Numbered from the stretch's first letter, positions 1 through 8,060 are shown. The stretch: 64,000 nt of DNA from Streptomyces agglomeratus (GCF_001746415.1 NZ_MEHJ01000001.1:2935001-2999000); one strand, 5' to 3'. Translations and numbers: made by a program. Notes: a model not told the origin generated them from the sequence alone.

Positions 1-23
1 CTGCCGCCCAGCCGGAGAGCTGA
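1..23 (+). other. possible 3' end of an upstream gene
   Basis: In frame 3 the window opens with a few codons reading AAQPES and a TGA at 21-23. The strong hairpin at 58-97 follows at terminator distance. Only six codons are visible, so the gene cannot be identified and its reality is an inference from the hairpin alone. Confidence 0.25.
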
Positions 24-57
24 GCAAGCGCCGGGTCCTGCGCAGGCAGGTCCCGTA

Positions 58-97
58 CCGACGGCCCGGTCCCCGTTCGCGGGGGCCGGGCCGTCGG
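58..97 (+). terminator. hairpin with UUCG tetraloop, probable terminator
   Basis: An 18-bp stem (58-75 with 80-97, one T-G wobble) closes on the loop TTCG. The tetraloop makes it exceptionally stable as RNA. It lies between the possible upstream stop at 23 and the -10 box of the hydrolase gene. There is no U tract, which is normal for Streptomyces. Confidence 0.7.
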
Positions 98-102
98 CGC
101 GT

Positions 103-108
103 TAGCCT
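103..108 (+). promoter_or_regulatory. -10 box of leaderless alpha/beta hydrolase gene
   Basis: TAGCCT ends six bases before the ATG at 115, and no Shine-Dalgarno sequence lies between. This spacing places transcription start at or next to the A of the start codon. Confidence 0.55.
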
Positions 109-114
109 CGTCGC

Positions 115-963
115 ATGAGCAGGCCGCCCACGTTCACCCCGCCCCCCGGCAGTCGCGCGCTCACCCTGCGCACGCCGCGCGGCGTATTCGCCGCACTCGA
201 AGCGAAGCCCCGGCACGCGGAACCGAGAGGCACCGCGCTGCTGCTGCCCGGGTACACCGGGAGCAAGGAAGACTTCATCGCCATGCTGGTGCCGCTCGCG
301 GAGGCGGGCTACCGGGCCGTGGCGGTCGACGGGCGCGGGCAGTACGAGTCCGAGGGTCCGAGCGGCCAAGAGGCTTACTCCCGGCGCGAGTTGGCACTCG
401 ACGTACTCGCGCAGGCGGAGACGACCGGTGCGCCCGTACACCTCGTCGGACACTCCCTAGGCGGCCAGATCGCCCGGGCGGCCGTGCTGCTGGACGCCTC
501 GCCGTTCGCCTCGCTGACGCTCATGTCGTCGGGCCCCGCCGAGGTTTCGCCCGCCCAGCAGCAGAAAATCGCCCTGCTGACGCAGGCCCTCGGAGTCATG
601 ACGATGGATCAGGTCTGGGAGGCCATGCGGGCACTCGATCCGCCCGAGGACACCGACCTGGACGGCACCGCCCTGCACGCCCGCTGGCTGCGGCACAATC
701 CCGCCCAGCTCGTCGCCACCGGACGGCAGTTGACGGCCGAACCGGACCGCGTGGCGGAACTCGCCGCCGCGGGAATGCCGGTGCACGTGGTGTCGGGGAG
801 CACGGACGACACCTGGCCGGTGCCCCTGCTCGACGACATGGCCGAACGGCTCGGCGCGGACCGGACGGTGATCGACGGCGCCCAGCACTCGCCGAACACC
901 GACCGGCCGGAGGCGACCGCGAAGGCACTGGCGGGGTTCTGGGACGCCCTGGGCGCCGTGTGA
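115..963 (+). CDS. alpha/beta hydrolase
   Basis: A 282-aa soluble enzyme of the alpha/beta-hydrolase fold, of ordinary length for the family. The N-terminal part has the oxyanion-side strand and loop PGYTGSKEDF. The nucleophile elbow is GHSLGG (Ser about residue 114). Later STDDTWPV probably carries the acid, and DGAQHSPNTD the catalytic His. The same layout occurs in esterases and lysophospholipases, so the substrate cannot be named. There is no signal peptide, so it should act in the cytoplasm. Start choice: the ATG at 115 has no ribosome site but sits six bases after a TAGCCT -10 box, suggesting a leaderless message. The gene stands alone, facing the NYN gene tail to tail. Confidence 0.9.
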   Translation: MSRPPTFTPPPGSRALTLRTPRGVFAALEAKPRHAEPRGTALLLPGYTGSKEDFIAMLVPLAEAGYRAVAVDGRGQYESEGPSGQEAYSRRELALDVLAQAETTGAPVHLVGHSLGGQIARAAVLLDASPFASLTLMSSGPAEVSPAQQQKIALLTQALGVMTMDQVWEAMRALDPPEDTDLDGTALHARWLRHNPAQLVATGRQLTAEPDRVAELAAAGMPVHVVSGSTDDTWPVPLLDDMAERLGADRTVIDGAQHSPNTDRPEATAKALAGFWDALGAV

Positions 964-1041
964 CGCCGGCCGCCGGCCGCTGACCACCGGTCGCCGGCCG
1001 CCGGTCGCGGCGGACCTCCACCGGTCACCGGGCCCCGGCGG

Positions 1042-1959
1042 CTAGTACTGCGCCTGAAGGTGCTGCCAGAAGCCGTCCCGCAGTGCCCGCCGCAGGTCGG
1101 CGTGGCCGCGCAGGGACCGCTGGAGCAGCCGCTCCGCCTCCACCAGGAGCTCCTGGTCCACGGAACCCGGCAGGTACGGGTGGCCCGGCAGCAGATCGGC
1201 CAGCGATTCACGGCCCCGCGCCCCGAGCCACGCCGCCGCGATCTGAGCGCCGATGAAGCGGACGTCCTCGCGGGAGGGCCGCGGGGTGCCCTCGTTCTCG
1301 TACGTCGTCACCGGACGGCGTGTGACGTACGGCTTGCAGAAGTCGAGGTCGAACGTGCGCTGGCTGTCGACCTCCCACAGGAGCGGCTCCGCCTGATTGC
1401 GCCCCTCCCCCGCCTCGATGCCCCAGAGGTGGACGCGCGCGCCGTACCCCTGCGCGGCCTCGACCGCCGACACCAGGTCCTCGTCCCCGCCGACCAGCGC
1501 CGCGTCGCTGATGGCGCGGTGCCTGGCGAGCGACTCCAGGTCCGTACGGATCAGGGAGTCGACGCCCTTCTGCTGGTTGTTCGCGTTGAGGTTGCCGAGG
1601 CGCACCTTGACGTCGGGAAGCTCGGCGATCGACTGCTGCTCGGTGGTGTGGATGCGGCGCCTGGCTCCGTCGTACCAGTACACCCGCAGCAGCCTGCTGT
1701 CCGCGAAGATCGTCCGGGCCTTGTCGATGAACGCCTCGATCATCCCTTCCGCGTCGAGGTCGAAGGACCTGCGGTCCTCGGTCCCGGTCACGAGCAGACC
1801 GGCAGCCGCGTAGACATACCCGGCGTCGACGAAGATCGCATGGGTGGAGGGGGTCTTCGCCACCTCGGCGAGCATGCGCTGGAGCAGCTCGTTGGTGCGT
1901 TCCAGGCGGGCGGTGACCCTGGCGAGTTCGGTGGGGCCCGAAGGCTGTGCGTCGTCCAT
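1042..1959 (-). CDS. NYN-domain protein, putative PIN-like ribonuclease
   Basis: A 305-aa protein with an NYN domain (PIN/FEN nuclease fold). Acidic residues expected at the metal site are visible: VDAGYV (Asp about 45), YWYDGA, and GGDEDLVSA (about 160-170). NYN proteins are predicted to cut RNA, but no substrate is known for this branch. A short N-terminal segment (about residues 10-33, ARVTARLERTNELLQRMLAE) looks like a coiled coil. The C-terminal 80 residues are a conserved helical extension beyond the NYN fold. The ATG at 1959 (MDDAQPS) is preferred over an upstream in-frame start at 1998, because the extra 13 residues look non-coding. It is convergent with the hydrolase gene, 78 bases away. 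Confidence 0.85.
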   Translation of the reverse strand: MDDAQPSGPTELARVTARLERTNELLQRMLAEVAKTPSTHAIFVDAGYVYAAAGLLVTGTEDRRSFDLDAEGMIEAFIDKARTIFADSRLLRVYWYDGARRRIHTTEQQSIAELPDVKVRLGNLNANNQQKGVDSLIRTDLESLARHRAISDAALVGGDEDLVSAVEAAQGYGARVHLWGIEAGEGRNQAEPLLWEVDSQRTFDLDFCKPYVTRRPVTTYENEGTPRPSREDVRFIGAQIAAAWLGARGRESLADLLPGHPYLPGSVDQELLVEAERLLQRSLRGHADLRRALRDGFWQHLQAQY

Positions 1960-2050
1960 ACGGCTCTCATTGTCCGTGGCGTGAGCGAACGGGCACAACC
2001 GGTGCCACTACCAGCGAGTATTTAGATAGTCGAAAGTTTTCCTTAGCGTA
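1960..2050. other. AT-richer divergent intergenic region
   Basis: This stretch between the NYN gene and the SigR-type promoter is clearly less GC-rich than its surroundings (around 2020-2045 it is rich in T and A). It probably holds the NYN promoter on the minus strand, but I cannot pick a convincing -35/-10 pair. Confidence 0.4.
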
Positions 2051-2078
2051 GGGAATGAATGCGATGGGCACACGGTTG
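2051..2078 (+). promoter_or_regulatory. SigR-type (thiol-oxidative stress) promoter
   Basis: GGGAAT at 2051-2056 and GTTG at 2075-2078 are separated by exactly 18 bases. This is the full consensus I know for Streptomyces SigR promoters (GGAAT-N18-GTT). Transcription would begin near 2085 and give a leader of about 77 bases before the small gene at 2162. A separate TAGCCT at 2103-2108 could be a second, housekeeping -10. It was found by eye and not tested. Confidence 0.65.
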
Positions 2079-2161
2079 TAACCGTCAGAGAACGCGGGGC
2101 GCCTAGCCTCGTGGTCCCACACACAGTTCTCCAGCAGGAGGATCAGACGAAGGGAGAAGCC

Positions 2162-2314
2162 TTGCGCTTCGAAATCATGCGCCTGGACGACGTCGACGGC
2201 TCCGCCGTTGACAGCACCGTCGTGGACGCCGCCTCCGTCAACCGGATCGTGCAGCAGGCCGCCTCTGTCGGCCAGCGCATCTACATCCGCCCGGCCGAGA
2301 CCTCGGCTTCATAA
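2162..2314 (+). CDS. conserved 50-aa protein, probable SigR target
   Basis: A small acidic protein of 50 aa (MRFEIMRLDDVDG... ending PAETSAS). The TTG at 2162 is chosen because AAGGGAG at 2150-2156 lies five bases upstream. A longer reading from a GTG at 2111 would place that ribosome site inside the gene. I recall near-identical small proteins in other Streptomyces, all of unknown function. It has no membrane segment, cysteines or named domain. The SigR-type promoter upstream suggests induction by disulfide stress. The gene stands alone and is followed by a strong bidirectional terminator. Confidence 0.8.
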   Translation: MRFEIMRLDDVDGSAVDSTVVDAASVNRIVQQAASVGQRIYIRPAETSAS

Positions 2315-2343
2315 CACTCTGTAGTGGTTTGTTTGGTGAGGTA

Positions 2344-2373
2344 AGCGCCCCCGTACACCTGTACGGGGGCGCT
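2344..2373. terminator. bidirectional terminator
   Basis: A perfect 14-bp inverted repeat (2344-2357 with 2360-2373) lies between two convergent genes, 30 bases after the small gene and 19 bases beyond the MarC stop. It can serve both. Confidence 0.85.
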
Positions 2374-2391
2374 CGTGCGTCAGGTACCGGG

Positions 2392-2997
2392 TCAGCTTCC
2401 CCGGATCACCTGCGTGACACCGTTGATGATCTGCTGGACCGCGATCGCCGAGAGCATCATGCCCGCGAGGCGCGTCACCAGGACCACGCCACCGTCCTTG
2501 ATCACGCGGATGATCAGCAGCGAGTACCGCATGGTCAGCCACAGGACCACGTGCATCGCGACGATCGCCGCCCAGACCGAGACCTGCGCCTTGGCGCTCC
2601 CGGCGTGCTGTACGGCGAGGATCACGGAGACGATGGCGCCCGGGCCCGCCAGCAGCGGCATCCCCAGCGGTACGAGGGCGACGTTGACGTCCTTGGTCTG
2701 CGTCGGCTCGTCGGTCTTTCCGGTGAGCAGGTCGAGCGCGATCAGGAGCAGCAGCAGGCCACCCGCGATCATCAGCGCGGGCACGGAGACGTGCAGATAG
2801 TCGAGGATCTGCTGGCCGAGCAGGCCGAAGACGGCGATGACACCGAAGGCGACAGCGACGGCCTGCCAGGCCATCCTGCGCTGCACCTTGGCAGGCCGGC
2901 CGGAGGTCAGGGCGAGGAAGATCGGGGTGATCCCCGGAGGGTCCATAATCACAAAAAGCGTGAGAAAGAGGGATCCGAAAACGGCGAAGTCGAGCAC
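2392..2997 (-). CDS. MarC family integral membrane protein
   Basis: A 201-aa protein with six predicted membrane helices, the normal size and layout of the MarC (UPF0056) family. The N-terminus has the family signature FVIMDPPGITPIFLALT. The central part has paired helices (VAFGVIAVFGLLG, LMIAGGLLLLLIALDLL), and the C-terminal half repeats the pattern (MPLLAGPGAIV). MarC was first linked to multiple antibiotic resistance, but that link was withdrawn, and the transport substrate remains unknown. The GTG at 2997 is the start, with AAGG a few bases upstream. It is transcribed away from the PHP gene region, in the same direction, 107 bases downstream of it, so the two could be cotranscribed. Confidence 0.9.
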   Translation of the reverse strand: MLDFAVFGSLFLTLFVIMDPPGITPIFLALTSGRPAKVQRRMAWQAVAVAFGVIAVFGLLGQQILDYLHVSVPALMIAGGLLLLLIALDLLTGKTDEPTQTKDVNVALVPLGMPLLAGPGAIVSVILAVQHAGSAKAQVSVWAAIVAMHVVLWLTMRYSLLIIRVIKDGGVVLVTRLAGMMLSAIAVQQIINGVTQVIRGS

Positions 2998-3104
2998 AGT
3001 GAGCCTTGCGAGAAGAGGGTCTTACGAGGGGAAATGCGGAGTGACCGGGCCACGGGCTGCGGAGCCGCGAAGCCGTACGGCCACCGGGGGGAAGAGCGGT
3101 GGAG

Positions 3105-3971
3105 CTACGGCAGGAGACGTCCGCCGGCGCCCGGCACCGGGAACGCGCCGGTCGCACGCCGGGTGATCTCGCCGTAGATCTCGGGGTCCGTCGTGTACTC
3201 CCCGAGCCGCACGGTCTTGCGGCTGCCGTGGTAGTCGCTGGACCCGGTCGCCAGCAGCCCGAGCTCGGCGGCGAGTCCCCGCATGCGCGCACGGGTCGGC
3301 TCGTCGTGGTCCATGTGCTCGACCTCGATCCCGTCGAGGCCGGCGGCGGCGAGCGCCGCTATCGCGCTCTCGGGGACGGTGTCGCCACGCTTGGCGGCGC
3401 CGGGGTGTGCGAAGACGGTGACACCGCCGGCCGCCTTGACCAGGCGGATCGCGTCGAAGGGGTCGAGTTCGTGCTTCTCGACGTACGCCCGGCCGCCGTT
3501 GGCCAGCCAGTCGGACGTGAAGGCGTCGGAAACGGTCTCCACGACGCCGAGTTCCACCAGCGCCGAGGCGATGTGCGGGCGGCCGACGGAGCCGTCCCCG
3601 GCGATACGGGCCACCTGCTCCCAGGCGATCGGCACGCCCAGCTCCCCGAGCTTGCCGACCATCGCGCGGGCGCGCGGTACCCGGTCGTCACGGACCAGTT
3701 CGCGCTCGCGCGACAGCTCGGGTTCGTCCGGGTCGAAGAGGTACGCCAGCATGTGCATTCCGATGCCGTCGAGACGGCAGGAGAGCTCGGCGCCGGTGAC
3801 GAGGGTCAGGCCCTCGGGGAGCGCGGCGATCGCTTCGGCGTGGCCGCGCGTCGAGTCGTGGTCGGTGAGCGCCACGACGTCGAGTCCGGCCGCCGCCGCG
3901 TTGCGCACCAGCTCGGCCGGGGTGTCCGTGCCGTCCGACGCCGTGGAGTGGGTGTGCAGGTCGATGCGCAC
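3105..3971 (-). CDS. PHP-domain phosphoesterase
   Basis: A 288-aa metal-dependent phosphoesterase of the PHP family. It starts directly with the metal motif RIDLHTHSTASDGT. It continues with ALTDHDS, HMLAYLFD, the motif VFAHPGA, and ends with a GSDYHG metal site. These are the His and Asp clusters that bind three metals in PHP enzymes. The closest known relatives act on nucleoside 3',5'-bisphosphates or 5'-3' RNA ends (YciV/RNase AM), so a nucleotide or RNA substrate is a fair guess. The GTG at 3971 is preferred because the HxH motif normally begins within a few residues of the start and GGAG lies upstream. A TATCCT box at 4013-4018 is a likely -10. Confidence 0.9.
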   Translation of the reverse strand: MRIDLHTHSTASDGTDTPAELVRNAAAAGLDVVALTDHDSTRGHAEAIAALPEGLTLVTGAELSCRLDGIGMHMLAYLFDPDEPELSRERELVRDDRVPRARAMVGKLGELGVPIAWEQVARIAGDGSVGRPHIASALVELGVVETVSDAFTSDWLANGGRAYVEKHELDPFDAIRLVKAAGGVTVFAHPGAAKRGDTVPESAIAALAAAGLDGIEVEHMDHDEPTRARMRGLAAELGLLATGSSDYHGSRKTVRLGEYTTDPEIYGEITRRATGAFPVPGAGGRLLP

Positions 3972-4097
3972 GACGCTTGACTCCGGGGATCGGCGGGACG
4001 GGGGACCGGTCAAGGATAGCCGGGATTCGAACGCCGCCGGGTCCGCCGGGCGCCTCCCCCGGCCGGGCCGGCCCGACCCCTCCCCCGGGCGCCGGGG

Positions 4098-4745
4098 TCA
4101 GGACAACAGCCGCGGTGAGAGTGCCCCGCACGGTACGAGGTCCACCTCCGCGCCCGCCTCACGCAGATCGGTCAGTATCAGCTCGTCGTACAGAATCAGG
4201 CCCGACTGCTCCGGCCAGACGATCGCCCACAGCCACAGACCGCACGCCTCGCCCGCGAAGACGGCGCGGTCGTCCGGGGTGCCGGACAGATGCCACAAGG
4301 GCGTGGGCCGGCCGGCCGCGAGGAGTTTGACCTGCGGTGGTTTGTCCATGCTCATGTACGCGCCGGGGTCGGGCCCCTCCACGCCCGCGTAGCGCGCGCC
4401 GAGACCGACGCCGAGCTCCTCCGCGATCAGCAGTATCTCGCCGAGTCCGCCGAGCGGCCCGGGTCCCGAGCAGGCGACGGCCGTGGCACGCGAGCCACTG
4501 CGGTCGTCACCGGCGCAGGTCACCCCGGTGAACAGCCAGCCGACGGGCAGCGGCCACGGCATCCAGACCGGGACCTTGGCACGCTTCACCGCCACGGTGA
4601 GGGCCTCGACGCTGGGCGGGATCACGGGTTGCTGCGGATGCACTGTCCCGTGCACATCGCACTGCCAGGAGTCGGCAAAGAGACCGGGCGCCCTGACCCG
4701 GCCACCGCACTTCGGGCAACTGGGTTCGCCCCTCATAGGCCCCAA
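4098..4745 (-). CDS. DUF6758 family protein
   Basis: A 215-aa protein (212 aa if the ATG at 4736 is used) of a family found in Streptomyces and named only as DUF6758. The N-terminus has a zinc-ribbon-like half (CPKCGGRV, then SWQCDVHG). The middle holds hydrophobic strands and a WLWAIVWPEQSG segment. It has no signal peptide. The TTG at 4745 has GGGGAGG four to five bases upstream. The ATG at 4736 gives the N-terminus I remember from relatives (MRGEPSCPKC), so the start remains uncertain. It probably forms a transcription unit with the PHP and MarC genes downstream. Function unknown. Confidence 0.8.
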   Translation of the reverse strand: MGPMRGEPSCPKCGGRVRAPGLFADSWQCDVHGTVHPQQPVIPPSVEALTVAVKRAKVPVWMPWPLPVGWLFTGVTCAGDDRSGSRATAVACSGPGPLGGLGEILLIAEELGVGLGARYAGVEGPDPGAYMSMDKPPQVKLLAAGRPTPLWHLSGTPDDRAVFAGEACGLWLWAIVWPEQSGLILYDELILTDLREAGAEVDLVPCGALSPRLLS

Positions 4746-4952
4746 CGGTCCTCCCCGGCCGTCGCCGCGTCAAGGACGATCACCCGTCCGGAGCGCGCCT
4801 CCCCTTCCGAATATTAGATGCTGTTTGCATCCATTGGTCTCTCCAGCGCCTTCATCAGCACGCACAACACCGCTTGCGCGGAACTCGCCCCGGGCGTCTT
4901 CGACGCGCTCCGGCCGGTCGCCGAGCGCCGGGCAGGGCTACGCCCGCCGGTA
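4746..4952. other. intergenic, no feature recognised
   Basis: About 200 bases between two minus-strand genes. A short AT-rich patch at 4808-4835 may carry the promoter for the DUF6758 gene. No gene, repeat or clear hairpin was seen. Confidence 0.4.
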
Positions 4953-5537
4953 TCAGTCGAGCGGCACCGACGCCCGCAGCGGGTCGCGCAGGTCCGTACC
5001 GTGCGTGAGCCAGCGCTCCTGGAGCTCCTGGGCGCCCTTGACCCGCTTCCACGCGGCCTCGTTCGGCGTCATGGGCAGCAGCGGGAGGAAGCGCACGGGG
5101 TCCATCGGGGCGTCCAGCTCCAGGTCCTCGACCAGACCACCGGACTCCGCGACGAGTACGGAGCTGAAGGGCGCCCCCGGCCACAGCGGCTCCCCCAGGT
5201 CCAGCGAGGCCCCCGGCGCCACGATCACGCCCTCGACCTGCGGGGACGCCGCGAGGACCGCGAGTGGCCGCAGTACCTGGTCGGTGTCGGCGAGACCGGC
5301 GCGTACCGACAGGACCAGTTCGGCGCGCGGGCCCTTCACCGGGTCGGCGAGAACGGCGGTCGGGTCGGCCATCGGCTGGGCCGACATGCCGAGGGTGGCG
5401 TAACGGATGACGTCGCCGTCGACGAAGCGCAGTACCTCCATTCGGTCGGTACCGAGGAACGTCACCGCGGCACGCGCGTCCGGTTCGCCCAGAGCCGTAC
5501 GCAAACGGGCTTCGACCAGCGCAAGAACTTCTCCCAT
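4953..5537 (-). CDS. suppressor of fused (SUFU) domain protein
   Basis: A 194-aa protein matching the bacterial SUFU-domain family over its whole length. Recognisable parts are TDRMEVLRFVDGDVIRYATLGMS near the N-terminus, the Lys/Arg-rich ADPVKGPRAELVLSVR strand, and the C-terminal FLPLLPMTPNEAAWKR segment typical of the family. Bacterial members often act as immunity or accessory proteins, but here no toxin gene is nearby, so its role is unknown. The ATG at 5537 is chosen because TATGCT lies six bases upstream with no ribosome site, the leaderless pattern. An in-frame extension to 5672 is poor in conserved residues and rejected. Confidence 0.85.
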   Translation of the reverse strand: MGEVLALVEARLRTALGEPDARAAVTFLGTDRMEVLRFVDGDVIRYATLGMSAQPMADPTAVLADPVKGPRAELVLSVRAGLADTDQVLRPLAVLAASPQVEGVIVAPGASLDLGEPLWPGAPFSSVLVAESGGLVEDLELDAPMDPVRFLPLLPMTPNEAAWKRVKGAQELQERWLTHGTDLRDPLRASVPLD

Positions 5538-5543
5538 GCCGCG

Positions 5544-5549
5544 AGCATA
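5544..5549 (-). promoter_or_regulatory. -10 box of leaderless SUFU gene
   Basis: On the minus strand TATGCT is followed after six bases by the ATG at 5537, with no Shine-Dalgarno sequence between. Confidence 0.5.
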
Positions 5550-5998
5550 AGTCGCGTACGGAACGGGCAAAGGGAGAGCCTTGACACAACAGTGGGCTGA
5601 TAGTCTTGGCCGCTGGTCAGGGCAGCACGCAGAAGCGTGGCTTTCGAGCCCCGACATCACGTCATCCCCCACGGGGGACCGGCCGGAGGAGGTGGGGCTG
5701 CGGTGGATCGAAGTCGTCCAGGCAGTACCAACCGCTCTTCCGCACCGTCAGTGTTCCCCGGGGCCTGAAGCCCTTCGTACCCGGTCGCCAACCGGTAAAA
5801 CCCATGGGGCTCACGGCATTTCGCGCGACGGAAGAGCACTTCGTTTTTGCCTGATCCGTGTCTGAGCGAACGCCGTCACCGCGTCCCGCGGTGCCGCCCG
5901 CTTTGCCGACGTACGGCCGCCCCGACGCCGTGGCCCGCACGTCTCCATTCCGGGCAGTGCCATGCCTCGCAGACGGCTTCTCCGTGAAGGAGCCCGCC
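5550..5998 (+). promoter_or_regulatory. long leader/promoter region of corA
   Basis: About 450 bases before corA hold no convincing gene. TTGACA at 5581-5586 with TAGTCT at 5601-5606 is a possible promoter, although the 14-base spacing is short. If transcription starts there, the leader is nearly 400 bases long and rich in short inverted repeats. I compared it by memory with the M-box and other magnesium riboswitches and saw no match. A 94-codon open frame at 5581-5865 has no ribosome site and is probably chance. Confidence 0.45.
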
Positions 5999-7114
5999 AT
6001 GTCGATGATCCGTGACCTGCGCGCAGCGGTCCGTCCGTCCCTGCGCAAGAGCAGCGCCGTGTACAGCAGTTACGACACCACCCGTGACCCGTCCGCGAGC
6101 AGCGCGGTCGTCGACTGCGCGGTCTACCGCGACGGGCGCCGGGTGAAGGACGCCGAGTGCCTGACCCCGCACGAGGCGATGATCCGCGTCCGGGAGGGCG
6201 GCGGCTTCGCCTGGATCGGCCTGCACGAGCCGACCGAGGCCGAATTCGCCGGTATCGCGGCCGAGTTCGGGCTGCACCCGCTAGCCGTGGAGGACGCCGT
6301 ACACGCACATCAGCGGCCGAAGCTGGAGCGTTACGACGACACCCTGTTCACCGTCTTCAAGACGATCCACTACGTCGACCACACCGAACTGACGGCGACG
6401 AGCGAGGTCGTGGAGACCGGTGAAGTGATGTGCTTCACCGGCAAGGACTTCGTCATCACCGTGCGGCACGGCGGCAAGGGTTCGCTGCGCGCACTGCGCC
6501 ACCGGCTCCAGGACGATCCGGAGCTGCTCGCCAAGGGGCCGTCGGCGGTGCTGCACTCGATCGCCGACCATGTCGTCGACGGGTACATCGCGGTGGCGGC
6601 GGCCGTGCAGGACGACATCGACGAGGTCGAGATCGATGTCTTCTCCGCGCCCGCCAAGGGAAGCCCGCGTGGCACCGACGCCGGCCGGATCTACCAGCTC
6701 AAGCGGGAGGTCCTGGAGTTCAAGCGGGCCGTCGCGCCACTGCTGCGGCCGATGCAGCAGCTCAGTGAGCGGCCGATGCGGCTGATCGCCCCGGACATCC
6801 AGAAGTACTTCCGCGACGTCGCCGACCACCTCGCGCGAGTGCACGAGGAGGTCGTCGGCTTCGACGAGCTGCTGAACTCGATCCTCCAGGCCAACCTCGC
6901 GCAGGCGACCGTCGCCCAGAACGAGGACATGCGCAAGATCACGTCCTGGGCGGCGATCGTGGCCGTACCGACGATGATCTGCGGTGTCTACGGCATGAAC
7001 TTCGACCACATGCCGGAGTTGCACTGGCGGTACGGCTATCCGCTGGTGCTGGGCTCGATCGTGGTGGTGTGTGTGTCCATCCACCGCACGCTCAAGCGGA
7101 ACGGCTGGCTCTGA
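5999..7114 (+). CDS. corA: CorA family magnesium/cobalt transport protein
   Basis: A 371-aa CorA-type channel subunit. The N-terminal two thirds form the cytoplasmic funnel (FAWIGLHEPTEAEF, then EDAVHAHQRPKLERY, and the long helices up to about residue 300). The C-terminus has two membrane helices (ITSWAAIVAVPTMICGVYGMN and YPLVLGSIVVVCVSIH) joined by the YGMNF signature loop that selects hydrated Mg2+. It would act as a homopentamer importing Mg2+ or Co2+. The ATG at 5999 is supported by GAAGGAG at 5986-5992. Its 3' end overlaps the 3' end of the EamA gene on the other strand by 23 bases. Confidence 0.95.
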   Translation: MSMIRDLRAAVRPSLRKSSAVYSSYDTTRDPSASSAVVDCAVYRDGRRVKDAECLTPHEAMIRVREGGGFAWIGLHEPTEAEFAGIAAEFGLHPLAVEDAVHAHQRPKLERYDDTLFTVFKTIHYVDHTELTATSEVVETGEVMCFTGKDFVITVRHGGKGSLRALRHRLQDDPELLAKGPSAVLHSIADHVVDGYIAVAAAVQDDIDEVEIDVFSAPAKGSPRGTDAGRIYQLKREVLEFKRAVAPLLRPMQQLSERPMRLIAPDIQKYFRDVADHLARVHEEVVGFDELLNSILQANLAQATVAQNEDMRKITSWAAIVAVPTMICGVYGMNFDHMPELHWRYGYPLVLGSIVVVCVSIHRTLKRNGWL

Positions 7115-8060
7115 CCACGAGCGCCAGACCGGCCAGGATCACCAGCAGCGCGGGGTAGGCGGCCACCGGCGGCAGCTGCCCCAGCCAGAGCGCGGCGATC
7201 AGGGCGGCGCCCGGGGTCTCCAGGAGGATGGCCGTCGAGGTGACGGAGGGGCCCAGGGTGCTCACGACACGGTTGAGGAGCGAGTGGCCGAGGAGCTGGG
7301 CGGCGGCGGTGAGCGCGGCCAGCTGGAGCCAGGTGGTCGCGCTGTACCCGCCGAGGTCGGCGCCCGCCACCAGGCAGGTGCCCAGCAGGATCAGGGCGGT
7401 CGTGGAGTAGCAGACGTAGGTGTACGCGGTGGTGCTCACCGTCCGGCGCACCTCGGCCCCGAGCAGGACGTACCCGGCTGCCGCGACGCCGCCGCCGAGG
7501 GCGAGCGCGTCGCCCGCGAGAGCGCGGGGGGAGAGCGTCATGTCGACGCCGGTCAGGATGACGACGCCGACGACGGCGAGCACGGTCCCGGCCCACACCA
7601 TGCGGGGCGGCCGGTGGCCGCGCATCCGCAGCAGGATGGTCGTCCAGATCGGGGTGGTGGTGCACAGCGCGGTGGAGGACGCCACGGAGGTCATCCGCAG
7701 GCTGGGCAGCCACAGCCCGAAGTGCAGGGCGAGCAGTGCGCCGGCGGCGACGGCGAGCAGCAGCGGCCTGCGGCCGATGCGGCGCAGCTCGTCCCGGTGC
7801 TTGAGCAGCACCACCGGGCTCAGGACGCCGACCGCCATGGCGTTGCGCCAGAACGCGATGGCGAGCGCGGGAGCGGCGGTCGCCGCGATGAGCGGCGCGG
7901 AGAACGACACGCTGGCCACGGCCACCCCGAGCAGGACGAGGTCCACGCGGGGCGCGGTGTGGAGTCCCGGGGACGGCGGAGCGGGCGCGGTGGGCGCGGT
8001 GGGTGTGACGCCGTCGGTGCGGCGGGCGGTTGCTGGCACGGGGATCACGGTAAGGGGCAT
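7092..8060 (-). CDS. EamA (DMT superfamily) transporter
   Basis: A 322-aa membrane protein with about ten helices arranged as two EamA repeats (first around residues 40-165, second around 175-315). Repeat signatures are FWRNAMAVGVLSPVVL, TPIWTTILLRMRGHRPP in the first half and LLETPGAALIAALWLGQLP in the second. Members of this family export amino acids, purines or other metabolites; the substrate here is unknown. The ATG at 8060 (MPLTVIPVPA) is taken because it leaves a short cytoplasmic tail before the first helix. The longer frame to 8198 has a non-coding look. Its stop lies inside the last codons of corA, so the two messages are antisense at their ends. Confidence 0.9.
   Translation of the reverse strand: MPLTVIPVPATARRTDGVTPTAPTAPAPPSPGLHTAPRVDLVLLGVAVASVSFSAPLIAATAAPALAIAFWRNAMAVGVLSPVVLLKHRDELRRIGRRPLLLAVAAGALLALHFGLWLPSLRMTSVASSTALCTTTPIWTTILLRMRGHRPPRMVWAGTVLAVVGVVILTGVDMTLSPRALAGDALALGGGVAAAGYVLLGAEVRRTVSTTAYTYVCYSTTALILLGTCLVAGADLGGYSATTWLQLAALTAAAQLLGHSLLNRVVSTLGPSVTSTAILLETPGAALIAALWLGQLPPVAAYPALLVILAGLALVVRASRSA

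Noticed and set aside
1060..2025. 321-codon plus-strand frame over the NYN gene
   Set aside because: Low-information, Arg- and Asp-rich shadow frame; the minus strand encodes a recognisable NYN protein.
5581..5865. 94-codon frame upstream of corA
   Set aside because: No ribosome site, no hydrophobic or domain pattern, and Pro/Arg-rich composition typical of non-coding frames.
5550..5998. M-box (ykoK) magnesium riboswitch before corA
   Set aside because: The conserved M-box core strings (for example GGTGAGGCTCCT) are not present on either strand.
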